Shown: piece after piece, positions 39,600 to 51,800 of the stretch
Numbering within the stretch: position 1 is the first letter of the stretch
Layout of the letters: the number at the start of each line of letters is the position of its first letter
Assembly (NCBI RefSeq): GCF_011397635.1
Contig: NC_064763.1
Coordinates: 25,061,437-25,125,436, forward strand
Source: Epinephelus fuscoguttatus
Lineage: Eukaryota > Chordata > Actinopteri > Perciformes > Serranidae
DNA: 64,000 nt
Direction of reading: 5' to 3'
Notes under the pieces: model-generated
The model's database searches: none
What the model saw: the letters and a program-made list of their open reading frames with translations, nothing else
Told to the model about the DNA's origin: nothing
Position numbers and translations under genes: made by a program

Positions 39600-39871
39600 A
39601 CATTCAGTGATGGCGCTATAACAGGTGTCACAGTACACGGCATTTCGCAGGAGGCAATTGATGATTTTTGGGGACATAACGATCAGATGTCATTGAGAAG
39701 TAACCAAAAGGGCCTAAACTACGCATTGGAGGGATATATTTATCATTTTATTGTTGAGAAGGACGATGAAGAGCTTAAATTACAAGCCAAAATTTACAGG
39801 TCACAGTGTATGCTTGTGAACTGCATCTCGTTGCTGTCACCATCAAAGACAACAAGATAAAGTGCCACTGA
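39600..39871 (+). pseudogene. Decayed transposon-like coding fragment
   Basis: An open frame here has protein-like composition unlike the surrounding noise: QEAIDDFWGHNDQ, KGLNYALEGYIYHFIVEKDD and ELKLQAKIYRSQ. After a shift of frame near 39826 it continues as LVAVTIKDNKIKCH and stops at 39869. The pattern (EGY, RSQ, then an I-K-C-type strand) recalls the region before a SWIM-type zinc finger in transposon-derived proteins that I associate with fish genomes. No downstream zinc-ligand residues are present. The family is inferred, and the relic is clearly not an intact gene. Confidence 0.3.
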
Positions 39872-42722
39872 AGTTAAGGTTTTTGGCTCAGAATATGATA
39901 ACGAAGGATAACGGCCTTTTTACCATCTTTACCAAGAGTGTCTCTCCGTTAGTTTGGTGCTACAGTATTTACACTGAATCATTCAGCATAATTGTTGCCA
40001 ACCTTTGCTATCTCTGCAATTACAGATAAGTAAATGAAGCTAAGCTCCAGAAGTTAACGTTAGTTTAACTAGAGCTCTTTGGACAACAGCTAACAATGAT
40101 GTATGATCACCAAAGTACAAAACTAGAACAAAATAGGCTAATGAACTCCCAGCAAACAAGGTGACATGATGAACAACGCAGCTAGGAGCTAACGTTAGGC
40201 TAACTTTAGCTAACGTTAGCTAGAGATGTTGAAGATAACTTTATATATTTCTTTCCAGCAAAGTGACAATATGTTGCCTCAAACACAATGTTGACTTACC
40301 TTAAAACAGATGTAGACATCATTGTTAATCTTATTCAGTTGATATTGTGGTCTAATATTACCACACAACTTTATCCAAAGGAGACACTTTTCTCGGTTGA
40401 GATGTGGTTTAAAGTGTAAAAAATACACCTCGAAACCGAACAAAACTGACTTTCTGTATAATGCATTTCAATTAACGTCCAGGCAGAGAATGTCAGAGTG
40501 TATGGGAATGGCTATACACAATGTGATTGTCTCATCGCATTTGAGGGCGGGACTTAGCCATAGGTCAATTGTAACCACAAGTCACGGTGACGCAGACCTC
40601 CTGTCTGTTTCCGTAAATTGAAACCATTTCCCTCAGTGGAAACAAAGCTTTAATTTACTTTCATTTCACAGATAAGAAACAATAAATTGTGAAGACAATA
40701 AAGCCTCGACAAAAATAGCATATTAAGTCTTGTGTGCGATTCATCCTGGCTTCATATGAGCAGAGGAAATCTCCGCTATTCGCTAGGCAAATTTATACAA
40801 TGTAAAATGCCATAGGCTTGTGCTAAAAACGCTAGCATGTTGTATTTGTGGAGAAAATCTTTTTCTGTGTATGCTGCGAGTTAAAGTGAAGTTGATTTGT
40901 GTACTTGTGTTTGAAACTGTTGATGCTAAGCCATGTTTAATGTGTGTTTTGGGTGTGTTTTCAATAAACTTTACAGCACTTCACAGAAACCCCACCGCCA
41001 ACAGGAAAGCTCAACAACTGCTACCAGATTTAGCTAGTTAGCTCCTGTTAGCTAGAACAACAATGCTAATGTTATGCTCAGTAAACCAACTCTCCTCAAA
41101 ATAAACAGTGCACTGGGGCTAACCTCTATTTTTATTTAGCTTAACAAGGCTAAACTTGCTCTGTAGCTGCATGCTTTAGAAGTTGGATTGAGAGATAATT
41201 TTACTCAGAACTGCTGAGGAGCAGGTGTTAACCACAGCTAGCTGGTCAAGAAGTAGGATAATAAGAGGAAATAAAAAGTGACAGTATCACTGGGAATATT
41301 GGCATTATGAAATAACAACAGAATTTTGAAAGAGGTATTTTGAGAAACAAATACCCTTCAATGAAACTTAGCCTAACTCAAACTGAGCTATTAGACCTGC
41401 CATAACTGATTTTTGGCCACTTTGGGGTGCCATACCTGTCAGGGAGGGCCCATAAGGGAAATTTGTGATTTATGATTAAATTATATGAATAAGACTTGAC
41501 AAAAGGGACAAAATTAGGTTTCAGTATACCGAAAATGACCATTTTAATATTTATAGAAATTTAAAAATTATAATATGGAATAGTGACAATAATATACATA
41601 ATTCACCTAAGAAGTTATAGTTATGTGACTGTTTCCCATTTGCTTTTTTATTTGTTTGTCACCAACGTCTCTAAGCTAATGTCTAACTGGTATGGCATTT
41701 TCTGTGAGCATATACATTCCCACAGGGAGGAGACCCTCTGACTTTGGTGACCCCGTGACCCTTCCCCTTGAACCGCCATCAGACCACACTTAACCTGTCC
41801 TTTTATAACTACAGTAGCCTATATATTTACCCAGTGCAATGTTGACTTTGAAAGTGACACTAGACTATCAGGCTTTACAGATGGCCTGCACTCTTTACAG
41901 TGTTGTCGTCTTTTTAAATAGTTTCATGTCATACACTGTGTGACGACATATTTTTCTACCCCTCTCTCAAACTTGTCTTTTCTTGTGAACTTGTGATCAT
42001 ATCTGAACTGTGCATTGGTCCTCTCTCACATCACTGCTGAACCAAATGATTTATTTTAATTTGAGGACTTTCATCAGTTACTTCTTCTTCCTGTCTACTT
42101 AGCTCCTGCATGGATTTACCTTATTACTGTTGGCTTCTTACTAACATTCTTCTCCAGCACTAACTTTGAAAACTGGAATTATCCAGACAAGATCTGTCTG
42201 TCTAAAGGAGTCAAAGTGCCTCTTGTACTCCTTAAAAGCTAAGCCCGGACCACTGAGAGCCTGCCAGTTGGTCTTATTAGCACAGTTTACTGGCAACAAG
42301 AGGATAGCACATGGCTTATTAGTTATGCTGGTTCAGTTTGACTGACCTCTGGCAGGCTGGAAAGTATTTTATAATGGGTTTTTGTTGCAGTTGTAAAACA
42401 AAAGCCACTGAACAGGGCAAGTTTTAGCATGTTTCACCTATGAGTTGTTGGGGGGTGGGAGTGAAGGTGTTCAGTTTCAGTCTCCCCTTCCCTCCCATCT
42501 TGCAATCATGATATCAGTCTTTGCATAATAACACCTCCTGCTGCAGAGAGGTGCTCGTCAGACCAGTTTTCAGGCTGTGTTTGTGCGCAAATGAACAAGC
42601 TTGGGGAAGCCCTCGTAGCCTGAAGTTCAGACTCGAGAAGCCGGATTTGGTTCTGAGAGAGGTGTTGTTTCATGTGGCAGATCTTTTAACAGATATGTGG
42701 GATTGATTTTAACATCTCACAG

Positions 42723-42785
42723 GAGAAAAAGAAGACATTGATGTGTTTGAGCTCATCACTGTAAGGATAAAACAGCCCACCACAG
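42723..42785 (+). other. Possible non-coding 5' exon of the calpain gene
   Basis: A 63-base segment bounded by a good acceptor (aacatctcacag) and a consensus donor (CACAG|GTGAGT). No long open frame. It lies 3 kb upstream of the calpain start codon on the same strand. It could be a 5' UTR exon; the only evidence is the splice motifs, and a TATA/Inr pair near 45615 suggests a different start. Confidence 0.25.
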
Positions 42786-43984
42786 GTGAGTGCTGCTTTT
42801 AACTTTTTCATACCACAAACTTTTAGTTCCTGGATTTAACCTTCTTGTGTATTTTGCTTCACTGTGGTTTCATTGTATTAACTTTATCTCCTTTTTGTTT
42901 TTTATTTGATTCATCATAGTCACTTTTTTATGCTTTCTTGCCTCAAACCCTTACGCATGTTTTCCCCTACTAAATGACATGTACTGACTTGTGCTAATGA
43001 GTCTGTATGTGGTCTTTTAAATGTCTCTGTTTCATGCTTTAGTCATAGGTTTTCTCTGGTACTAATCAGTAGAAAATCCTCCACATACAAACATGAGTGC
43101 AGCTCAACAATATCTGTTGTCTTGTCTGATCTGATGTGTTCGGTTTCTTGCCGTGACACTTCCGGAAAAAAAGACCAAAACACTCTACACAATGTCCCTA
43201 ACATCACCCTGTGTACCAGCACTTATGACGGAAGTGTCTGGAATGTGAACTTCTGTCACCTTTACACATATTACAGAGAGAAAACACATACTATTAGACC
43301 AAAACTGTAAACGTACGCTATCTACATAAAGAGCAAACGTTCTACAGACCCGTGTTACAATATTGGTCCACTAAAGAAGAGCAAATAACCAACCAAAAAT
43401 AACCTGCCTGACCACATTATCCAGGAACTCTCTAACAGATAACACACAGACTTACAACCTTTGTTTACCCCCTCACCCAAAGCCACACTATGATTTATTT
43501 TCTCTATCAAAAGATGTGGTAGCCATGGTATCTGAGGTATTTCACTCCTTCTTCCTAATGTCACGTTAAACATTAACACCGGGAGGTAATAAAATCCAAT
43601 ATGGAATATAACAAACACGTCTGGGTGTGGCTCTGACAACGCATATGTGTAGGCCACTCATGCGTGGGAGGGAGGTAAAGGCAGGTAGACTCCTGGAAGC
43701 TTCCTTATTGTGGAGCAGGAAGAAACAAGTGTCCTACTGCTGTCTGAGAGGTACAGTGGGCATTTATTGCTTCTTCTTCTCTACATTTCTTTTCTCCTCT
43801 TCAGGGTATCTCTAGTATTCAAACTTACATCCAAGACATTACCACCTAATCTTAAATTCCAGTTCCAGACATTTCATTTCTCTCTGCCTGCCAGATCTGC
43901 TTTATTTGTTCTATCTGCAAAGTTACATACATTTTACCTTGATCACATTTTACCTTGATGATTTTGTATAACTAAACATGGGTA

Positions 43985-44240
43985 ATTTAGTGTCAGATTG
44001 AGGTAGTTTAGTGTGTTTGTGTCTCTGTGTCTCTGTGTAGCTATTACACATCTTTCTGTGGTTTTGTGTCTCTCCATGGTCATTTTGTGTCTCCTTGTGG
44101 TTGTTTTGTGTGCTATTTTTTAGTTGTTTGGGTGTCTTTGAGGTAATTTAGTGTCAGATTGAGTAAATTTTGTGTCTTTTTGAGCTAATTTAGTGTCAGA
44201 TTGAGTTGATTTTGTGTCTTTTTGCAGTTATTCTGTGTCT
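43985..44240. repeat. Degenerate minisatellite (TTTTGTGTCT units)
   Basis: Repeated units such as gtggttttgtgtctctccat, tggtcattttgtgtctcctt and taatttagtgtcagattgag, with periods of roughly 25-50 bases and diverged copies. Typical of a decayed tandem repeat seen in fish. Confidence 0.7.
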
Positions 44241-44370
44241 TTTCAGTTCAGTTTTATGTTATTCACAAAAAAAATTAAAAATACAAGTATGCAGATGTGA
44301 AATGGAACACCCTGATGAGCTAAAGCTTGAGAATACGGTCCCAGGCATGAAGCAAACAGCATGTTTAGAT

Positions 44371-44462
44371 TTTTTAAATTTTATTTTATTGAACCCATAT
44401 TTAACCAGGTAAGTCATGCTGAGATCAACAATCTCTTTTACAAGGGAGACCTGGCCAAGACA
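44371..44462. repeat. Dispersed fish repeat fragment
   Basis: ttttattgaacccatattta, then accaggtaagtcatgctgag and ggagacctggccaagac. Recognised as a common fish repeat motif; family not assigned. Confidence 0.5.
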
Positions 44463-45614
44463 GCAGCACACAGAAGATTAAAGAAAACGAAAGTGCATGT
44501 GATAGACAGTAAGATTTACAACTCACAAACCTCATAACTAAGAGCCTAAAAGCTAAACTACCTTAACTACTAAATTGTCGTGATACATTTATTCCATCAG
44601 TTAGGGAAGATACCAAAAATAGAGAGACATGACAAGTCAGTCTCTTCCTGGTTGGAACGTGTTAATTTGAGTGACATTTAGCGATTGAAGGGTAGGAGGC
44701 CCCCTGACACTTTGGTCCCCTGGCCCCGTGCCCAGTAGGCCCATTCAGTAATTCATCTATGCCACTAATTGATTTGACTTATGAAGAAATATATATTTTT
44801 TTGGGCTCCGTGTGAAGAAGAAACTTTCCCTCAATTTAGAGCTCGCTGCTTCCAGTAAATTCAATTTCCGTGTGCTGTGATGTGTTATGCTTGGCGAACC
44901 TAAAGTATCAAGATTTATCCGAAACGATTATATTGGCACATATTGTCCAAACGCAGCCCTGAGCGGTCAGCGTGAGGGGACAAAAAGATCAAGAGTTAAA
45001 ATATCCTCAGTCTCCAGAGAATCCAGCTGTATTGCACACCACTTCCTCTCTCATAAATACAGTAATTATTTTGAAGGGAAAATCCAACCCTGTTATTCTT
45101 TACAATACTTGACACTTAAGGTCAAAATCCAAAATCCAGTCAAGTGACAATCACACATACGTGGCAGCCTTTGTGCCGTTTGTCGATGTGTAACAGATGT
45201 GTAATTTCCTGTCAGTCATGAAGGATAAAAAAAGTTACATTTATAAAACGTGGGAAATCCTTCTGTCCATCAGACAATCACAGCAATAGATGTTAGCTTG
45301 ATGTCGTCAGAAATGTAGTGTTGCATCTGTGGACTCCTGATATATTGTATTCATAGTCTGATTTTAGTGAAGATGGATTGCTCAGTTTTTAAAATACTAT
45401 AAATAGCATTCTATATCAAACAGACACTGTATGCTTATCAGTGAATGACCAGAGGGATTTTGGATGTCCAGAGAGACTCTGGTCACAGAGTACTCTGCTG
45501 TTGCCCTGGGAATAAAATAGCATAGTTTTATAGGGTGCACTTCAGCAGGCTGTACCCAAAAATGAGTCAGAAGTTAGAGGGAAATCCTCCCCACATGGAG
45601 GTATTACTAAACAG

Positions 45615-45656
45615 TATATAAAGTTGGAAAACATCTGGTGTCTGTCATCAGTCTGC
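45615..45656 (+). promoter_or_regulatory. capn6: Candidate core promoter of the calpain gene
   Basis: TATATAAA at 45615-45622 is followed 35 bases later by TCAGTCT (A at 45650), which fits the initiator consensus. The start codon is at 45683, leaving a 33-base leader with no need for an upstream exon. The spacing is slightly longer than the usual 30-31. Confidence 0.4.
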
Positions 45657-45682
45657 AGCTGCGAGGCCTCAGCGTCTGGACC

Positions 45683-45847
45683 ATGTTTTCCTCTGCCACG
45701 CCGTTCAAAAACCAACACTACTCGGAGCTGAAGAAGAACTGCATCAACGACAAGACACTCTATGAGGATCCAGAGTTCCCAGCCACCAGTTCATCACTGT
45801 ACTTTAGGAAAGCACCTCCTGGTTATGTGGAGTGGAAACGACCTGGG
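45683..45847 (+). CDS. capn6: calpain coding exon 1
   Basis: ATG in context ctggaccATGT, donor GTGAGT. Residues 1-55: [20 protein letters not shown], then [14 protein letters not shown] and VEWKRPG, the conserved calpain N-terminal segment. Confidence 0.94.
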
Positions 45848-48800
45848 GTGAGTGGTACAGGTGGCGGTGGTCCGTCGCTAACATCCATCAGGGAATGCAA
45901 ATGAACATGGTGACATTTTACCAGGTGGCATTTTCATGTAATTATATTGAAATAACTGGGTTTGAACCACTTAGTGTGAAGCAGAAGGCAAAGTAAAAAG
46001 AGCACCGCACCATCACCACGCTGTAAATTAATTTGAAGATTAATGTCAAAGGAAGTGAGAAAAGAAAAAGTGTGCTGAGTCCATCACATTAATTTTTCTG
46101 GTGTAGGAGATCAGCAATGAGCCTCATCTGTTTGTGGAGGGCATCAGCGCCCATGACCTAAACCAGGGCATAGTGGGGAACTGCTGGTTTGTTGCCGCCT
46201 GCTCCTGCCTGGCTTTGAAGCCACACCTCTGGAAGAAGGTGAGTTCATTTTGTTTGTTTATTCTGACTGTGTGAGCCAAGAAGCTGGGGTATTAAATGTT
46301 GCTTACCAGTTATGAATAAAGCTTATGTAGAGTAGCTCTGATCAAACTGCAGGTACAGCAGCACTGGAGTTAAGTTAAGGGTGAAGGCTGAAACAGGCTG
46401 GCTGCATAGATCAAATCAGGACAGCAGGAATTCACCTGAGGGAGGGGTTCAGGTGTACATAACAGCGAAACCACATTCCTTCAGCAATATGACCTACAGC
46501 TCTGATACTTTTGTCTTTCACTTTTAGATTTATTTACAGGCAGGAGTGCTGAGATCAGTAAACTAATAAACTTAGATAACACTATGAAACTTGTTGAGGA
46601 TGTTTAAGATTCAAAATAAAGTTACAGACCATTTCAACTTTCAACCTCCAACAAAACACAATCTCAAACACTCTATATCAAACAAGAAAAAACAATCTAA
46701 CACTAATGGAAGAGGAGCTGTAAGCTGATCAGAGGAGGATCAAATGTCATCCACAGTCCTTGTGTTTAGCTTTGTGCAGAAAGTTTTGTTGGAAAACCTT
46801 ATGGGTTTTTTTCCGCTCCTGTTCAGAGAACTGACCGTGCAAAATGTAACTGATACAGCCTCACTACCCGGTGTCACATATTTGATCTTATCTATGACTG
46901 AGTTCTTCCTGGTTAAAGATTTACAACAAAGTGCCTTATTAAAAAAAAAATCAGGTGGCAAATATTTGTTCAGTTCAGCTTCTGTTCAGTTTACTGTCAA
47001 TCAAGCATGTAAAAAACATGAAGGAATGAAATTCGTTACCCAGCTCCAACAGTGTACAGAGTAAATAACATTTTATGATAGACCATATAATAAATAATTA
47101 TAGAATATTTTAGAGTATTATTAGCTTTTAACAAAGAAACCATCAATAGTTAAGTTATTAAAGTCATAAATACCATCAGCTGAAAATTTTATTGACATTT
47201 AATATATTTTCATTCTGAAAAGAAGAGTAAGAGTAATATCCTGTTGTAATATGTGCAGATATACTTAAATGTTTCTGCTTTCGTTAAAATCTGCCATTTA
47301 CTGTACATGCACATTAGGGACCATTTCACTGAGCTGCAAAACTCCACTGAAAATGACTCATTAGTTCCACTTATGTTTGCTGCATTGTGTTTGTTTGTCT
47401 GTTTCCAGGTCATTCCTGACCATAAGGAGCAGGAGTGGGATCCCAAACACCCGGAGAGCTATGCAGGAATCTTCCACTTTCAGTTCTGGGTGTTTGGAGA
47501 GTGGTTGGACGTGGTGGTGGACGACCGGCTTCCCACGATCAACGGTGAACTCATCTACTGTCACTCGAAAGACAACAACGAATTCTGGAGTGCTCTGCTG
47601 GAAAAGGCCTACGCCAAGTTAGTGCACTTAAAGGATTACGTCATCCCCCAAATGACCATTTGTATATCAGTTACTCACACTGCGTTGAGTTGATAACAGG
47701 AAGCAAACTTTTCCTGTCATGTCTCCACGGTGAACTCAAAAACATAGAGAATTCTTGATGACATAGAATACAAGGGGGCCGTGTTTAAGATAAGCAAAAT
47801 TACATCAAAACATCCATTACATCCGTCACACAAGCCATGCTTTAAATCCAAGTGTCATTTTAAGTGTCATATGCTCAGTGCTCCCAACACGTGCATTTTC
47901 ACTAAAACACTTCTGCAGAAACAGTCTCACACACTGACAAGAAATACGGAGCATACAAGTGAATAAATGAGATGTGAATTATACTGCCCAGGTTTTGAAG
48001 AGTTTGTAAACAGATATTTTGATATGATTCTGCTGTTAAAGTCGGCCCCCTTCTAATTCATCAGGAATGTCGCCTATTTTTGGATTCTTTGTTCACCGTA
48101 AAACATTTTCTTCCCGAATTCAACATAACACAAGTTGTGGAGCTAACATGCACATTATCATTTGGGGGAGGGGGGTGAAGTCTCCCTTTAAACCACATTG
48201 TCCATTTTGCAGAAACATAGACGTATTTGTATTTTTTGAATCCAATTAATAATTGTACTCTTGTCTAGTTCATATTATAAAAACATTAGCAGTGGTAAAA
48301 TATAACAAACTACAGCTAAAACTGCTACAAATATAAGTCCTACAACCACAAGTTCTAGCAGCTCAGGTATAAAAAACAAAAACAAAAAAAAAACACAGTC
48401 TTTACTGGTCAAAACGTTGGTTCAGTACAAAGAGGGTCTATCACTGGAGGCAAACAAATCCAATAGGGAGGGGACAGAGTCAGAATCAATCAACAGGCTA
48501 AATCCAAAAAACCAAGAAGAGGACACTGGGAAACAAAAGGCTGGAACACTAGACACACAAGGAACTAAGACAAACAGGCACTGAGAGAAAACACAAACTA
48601 AATACTCTGGTGAGGGAAAGGATAACGAGACACAGGTGAGACTAATCAGGGCGGGGCCGACAATCAGACACAGGTGAAGTCATCAAAGGGCAGGGAAAAC
48701 ACACAGGGGCAGGAAGTAGAGAGATCTGAAACGAGAGGGATGTGAGTTTCAAAGTAAATCAGGAAACAACATGAATGAATGAAATAAAAAAAACATATCT

Positions 48801-51800
48801 GAGAAACTTGAGCTGTGACACAAGCACTACTACTAAACTAATAATAATAAAATATGTGCAGTGCATGATATAATCAATCAACTATAGCTGCTTTCATTGT
48901 ATAAAGTGTTTCCCCTGCACCCTCCGTGTCCAGGCTTGCTGGCTGCTACGAGTCCCTGGAGGGGGGAAACACCGGAGATGCTGTGGTGGATTTCAGTGGT
49001 GCTGTGGCTGAAGCCATCAACCTGGAGAAAGAAGCTTATTATAAGGACCAGGAAAAACAAGACAAGTTGTTTGACGATCTCCTGAAGGTTTGGGACCGTG
49101 GAGGAATCATAAGCTGCTCCATCAGGGTCTGTGCTCTTCCTGAATATATTCTCCTTTGTCTCTAAACTTCAGAGAAACTGACCAGTTGTTTTTATAATTT
49201 CATCAGGCACAGCCTCATGAGATTGAACTCAAGATGGCAAACGGGCTGGTGAAAGGTCATGCATACTCAGTGACTGCAGTGCAGAAGGTGCGTTTGGGTC
49301 ACGGGCTGCTGGCTTACTTTAAGAACGAAACCATTCCTATGATCCGCATGAGGAACCCCTGGGGAAAGACTGAGTGGAAAGGAGCTTGGAGTGACAGGTG
49401 AGAACTGGTTAGGTTTAATTTCTCCACCACTGTTGTAGTTCTGACCAGAGGAGGAGCAGGAAACCAACGTACAAAAAGCAAAAAGCAAACTTTTAACAGT
49501 CACATTTTATGATTTAAAGGATGGACTTTGTCTGGATTATAACTTGAAAACTATGTATTTGTATCTAATAGCTACTCATAAGTGCATTTATTTCCTTTGC
49601 CTGCTGTTTGCCAGCTCTGAGGAATGGCAAAAAATTGGTGATATGGAGAGGGGCAACCTTGGTCTCGTAGTAGAGGATGATGGCGAGTTCTGGTGAGTTT
49701 CTTCAATCACAGCAATCCACCTGTGGAGTAAACGTCCTCTTTCAGGGTGTACAGTAAGGCTGCATTGTCTGTTCAAACCCACAGGATGTCCTTCGAAGAC
49801 TGGTGCAAGTACTTCACGGATGCAGATGCTTGCCGTCTCATCAATACTTCAGTGATCAGTGTCCACAAGACATGGCATGAGGTGGTGCACTTTGGGAGCT
49901 GGACCAAAAACGCAGAGCCGCTTTTAAACCGCTGCGGTGGCTGTGCCAACCACAAGCCGACATTCCTGCAGAACCCACAGGTACTGTAGACTCTGAACGT
50001 ACTCCTCACATCACCTGTGTTCATGCACATGTGTACATTTATATTCACTCCTATTTAACTTCCTTTACAGTACATGTTTGACGTTACAAAAGAGGCTGAT
50101 GAGGTCCTCATCTCCTTGCAACAGAAAGACTTGAAGAGCCACAGAAGATATGGTCAAGGAGAAAATCTGAGCATTGGCTTCGGTGTCTTCAAGGTAATGT
50201 GGCAAGAGTTGATAACTTATCTATGACTGTGAGTTGCATGATAAACCAGGGGTTAATACCAGTAAAAGATTTGATGGATTTGTGACCAGAGATGAGTTCA
50301 ACACAGAGGATATGATGTTTGTGTGGGATGCAGACGTTGGTCAAAGGTCAGTCTATTTGGGTGGAAAACAGGGTCATTACATTAGAATTTGGCTTTCATT
50401 GCAGTTGAAGAATTTGGCTTTGTTTGACTTTTCTACTCATTTGTTGAGCAAACAGTGAACAGTTGTTTGGCGTTTTTTGCTGACAGGCAGACATGATTTG
50501 ATAGTTTTATCAGAACCAAAACAGACCATTTCAACAAGCGGCTAAATCACACATGATGAAGCACAACAAATACACATACTTGGGGTTGATTGTTTCAAGC
50601 TGAAAAACAGAGTGGAACAAAAACACAGTTAGTGACAATTTCTTCTACAGTTCCAGTAAGGTGCATAGAGTTCAGTCGCCTGTGTTCCACCACAGAGCTT
50701 CTGCAGCCATCGTAGAAAACTCATGCAGTATGGGCACATTTAGTGACTGGTGGAGATCAAAAAAGACATGACATTGTTTCTGTGATACAATATACCATAT
50801 GTATGTGAAACCACCTCAGGTTGAAAGTTATCAGCCTGTTAAATGGCCGTTATCAATTGTCATTAGGAGTCTCTTCCCAATGACAACTTCCTCCTGTAGT
50901 CATGTTTATTGTTAGGCGGCAACTCCTAGTGGTTGTTGTTGTTATGACAGGGGCATAGGAGGAAGTCAGGTGACAAAGTACAGAGTGCGACAAAGTCCAT
51001 ATATGGAGGAGGTCGGCGTGGATGATTGGGTCAAGCACAGGACTTTCACCCAGAAGAGGAAGGAGACTGTCGATACCCAACATTTTAAGCCAAACCTTTA
51101 TGTTTCTTCCAAACCCATCCACGTGCTTTTGCTCCCTAAACCTAAGGAAGTAAACCAAAAAATGAAGTGTTTTACCTTTGTGCTAGGTTTTTTTACTGAG
51201 CCGACTCTCTACGTTTCCTGTTTATTTTGAACACACACAATGTATTAAATTGAGACACCAACCCTATGAATCCAAAGCTGACACAAGAGGAGTATCCAGC
51301 ATGCCATATTTTGTTGTTTTGGCCCTTAACTTAACAAAGGTGAAACTGTAACAAAACTGCAACCATTTCACAATGTTGGATATGCACTTTCTGGCCTATT
51401 TTTTAGTGCTGTTTACCCTGCCTGAGGCATTATAATGGCAGTGGTAACAGTTATCCATTTAATGGGCTGAGTGGTAGACTTACAAAATAGGGATAATTTT
51501 ATTCAGACCTGCAACATTTAAACAGACAAATCAGTACAGCTTAGTCATAATGTATTTCAGTAGAGGTCTTTAAACTGCAGAGTCAATGCAGTCCTCTCAT
51601 GCAGCTGCAAAACTCGCCAAACTAGATTTTATCCTCCTGGCTGGGATTAGATTGCCACATTCAAATGAGGCCATGTAACCGTCCGTGACAAAACTGACAT
51701 CACATTTTCCGTAATGTGATTTACTTGTCAGAGATCTGGCTAAGTTCAAACACACACATCATACACTCTTATCATGGCGACATAAGTGCTGCCAAAGGGC

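Larger units (their letters stand above)
34999..45614. other. Intergenic region between dcx and the calpain gene
   Basis: No intact gene seen on either strand. It contains a foldback element (35113-35662), a TG microsatellite, a tRNA-like SINE (37064-37430), a decayed transposon-like coding fragment (about 39600-39871) and a possible non-coding exon (42723-42785). It also holds a degenerate minisatellite (43985-44240) and a dispersed repeat (44371-44462). The remaining sequence (about 37.5-39.3, 40.3-42.7 and 44.5-45.6 kb) shows nothing I can name. Confidence 0.7.
47618..48933 (+). other. calpain intron 3, with repeats
   Basis: 1.3 kb intron. 47840-48130 is a degenerate relative of the 35.1 kb foldback element, and 48390-48790 is a dispersed repeat. 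No coding. Confidence 0.75.
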
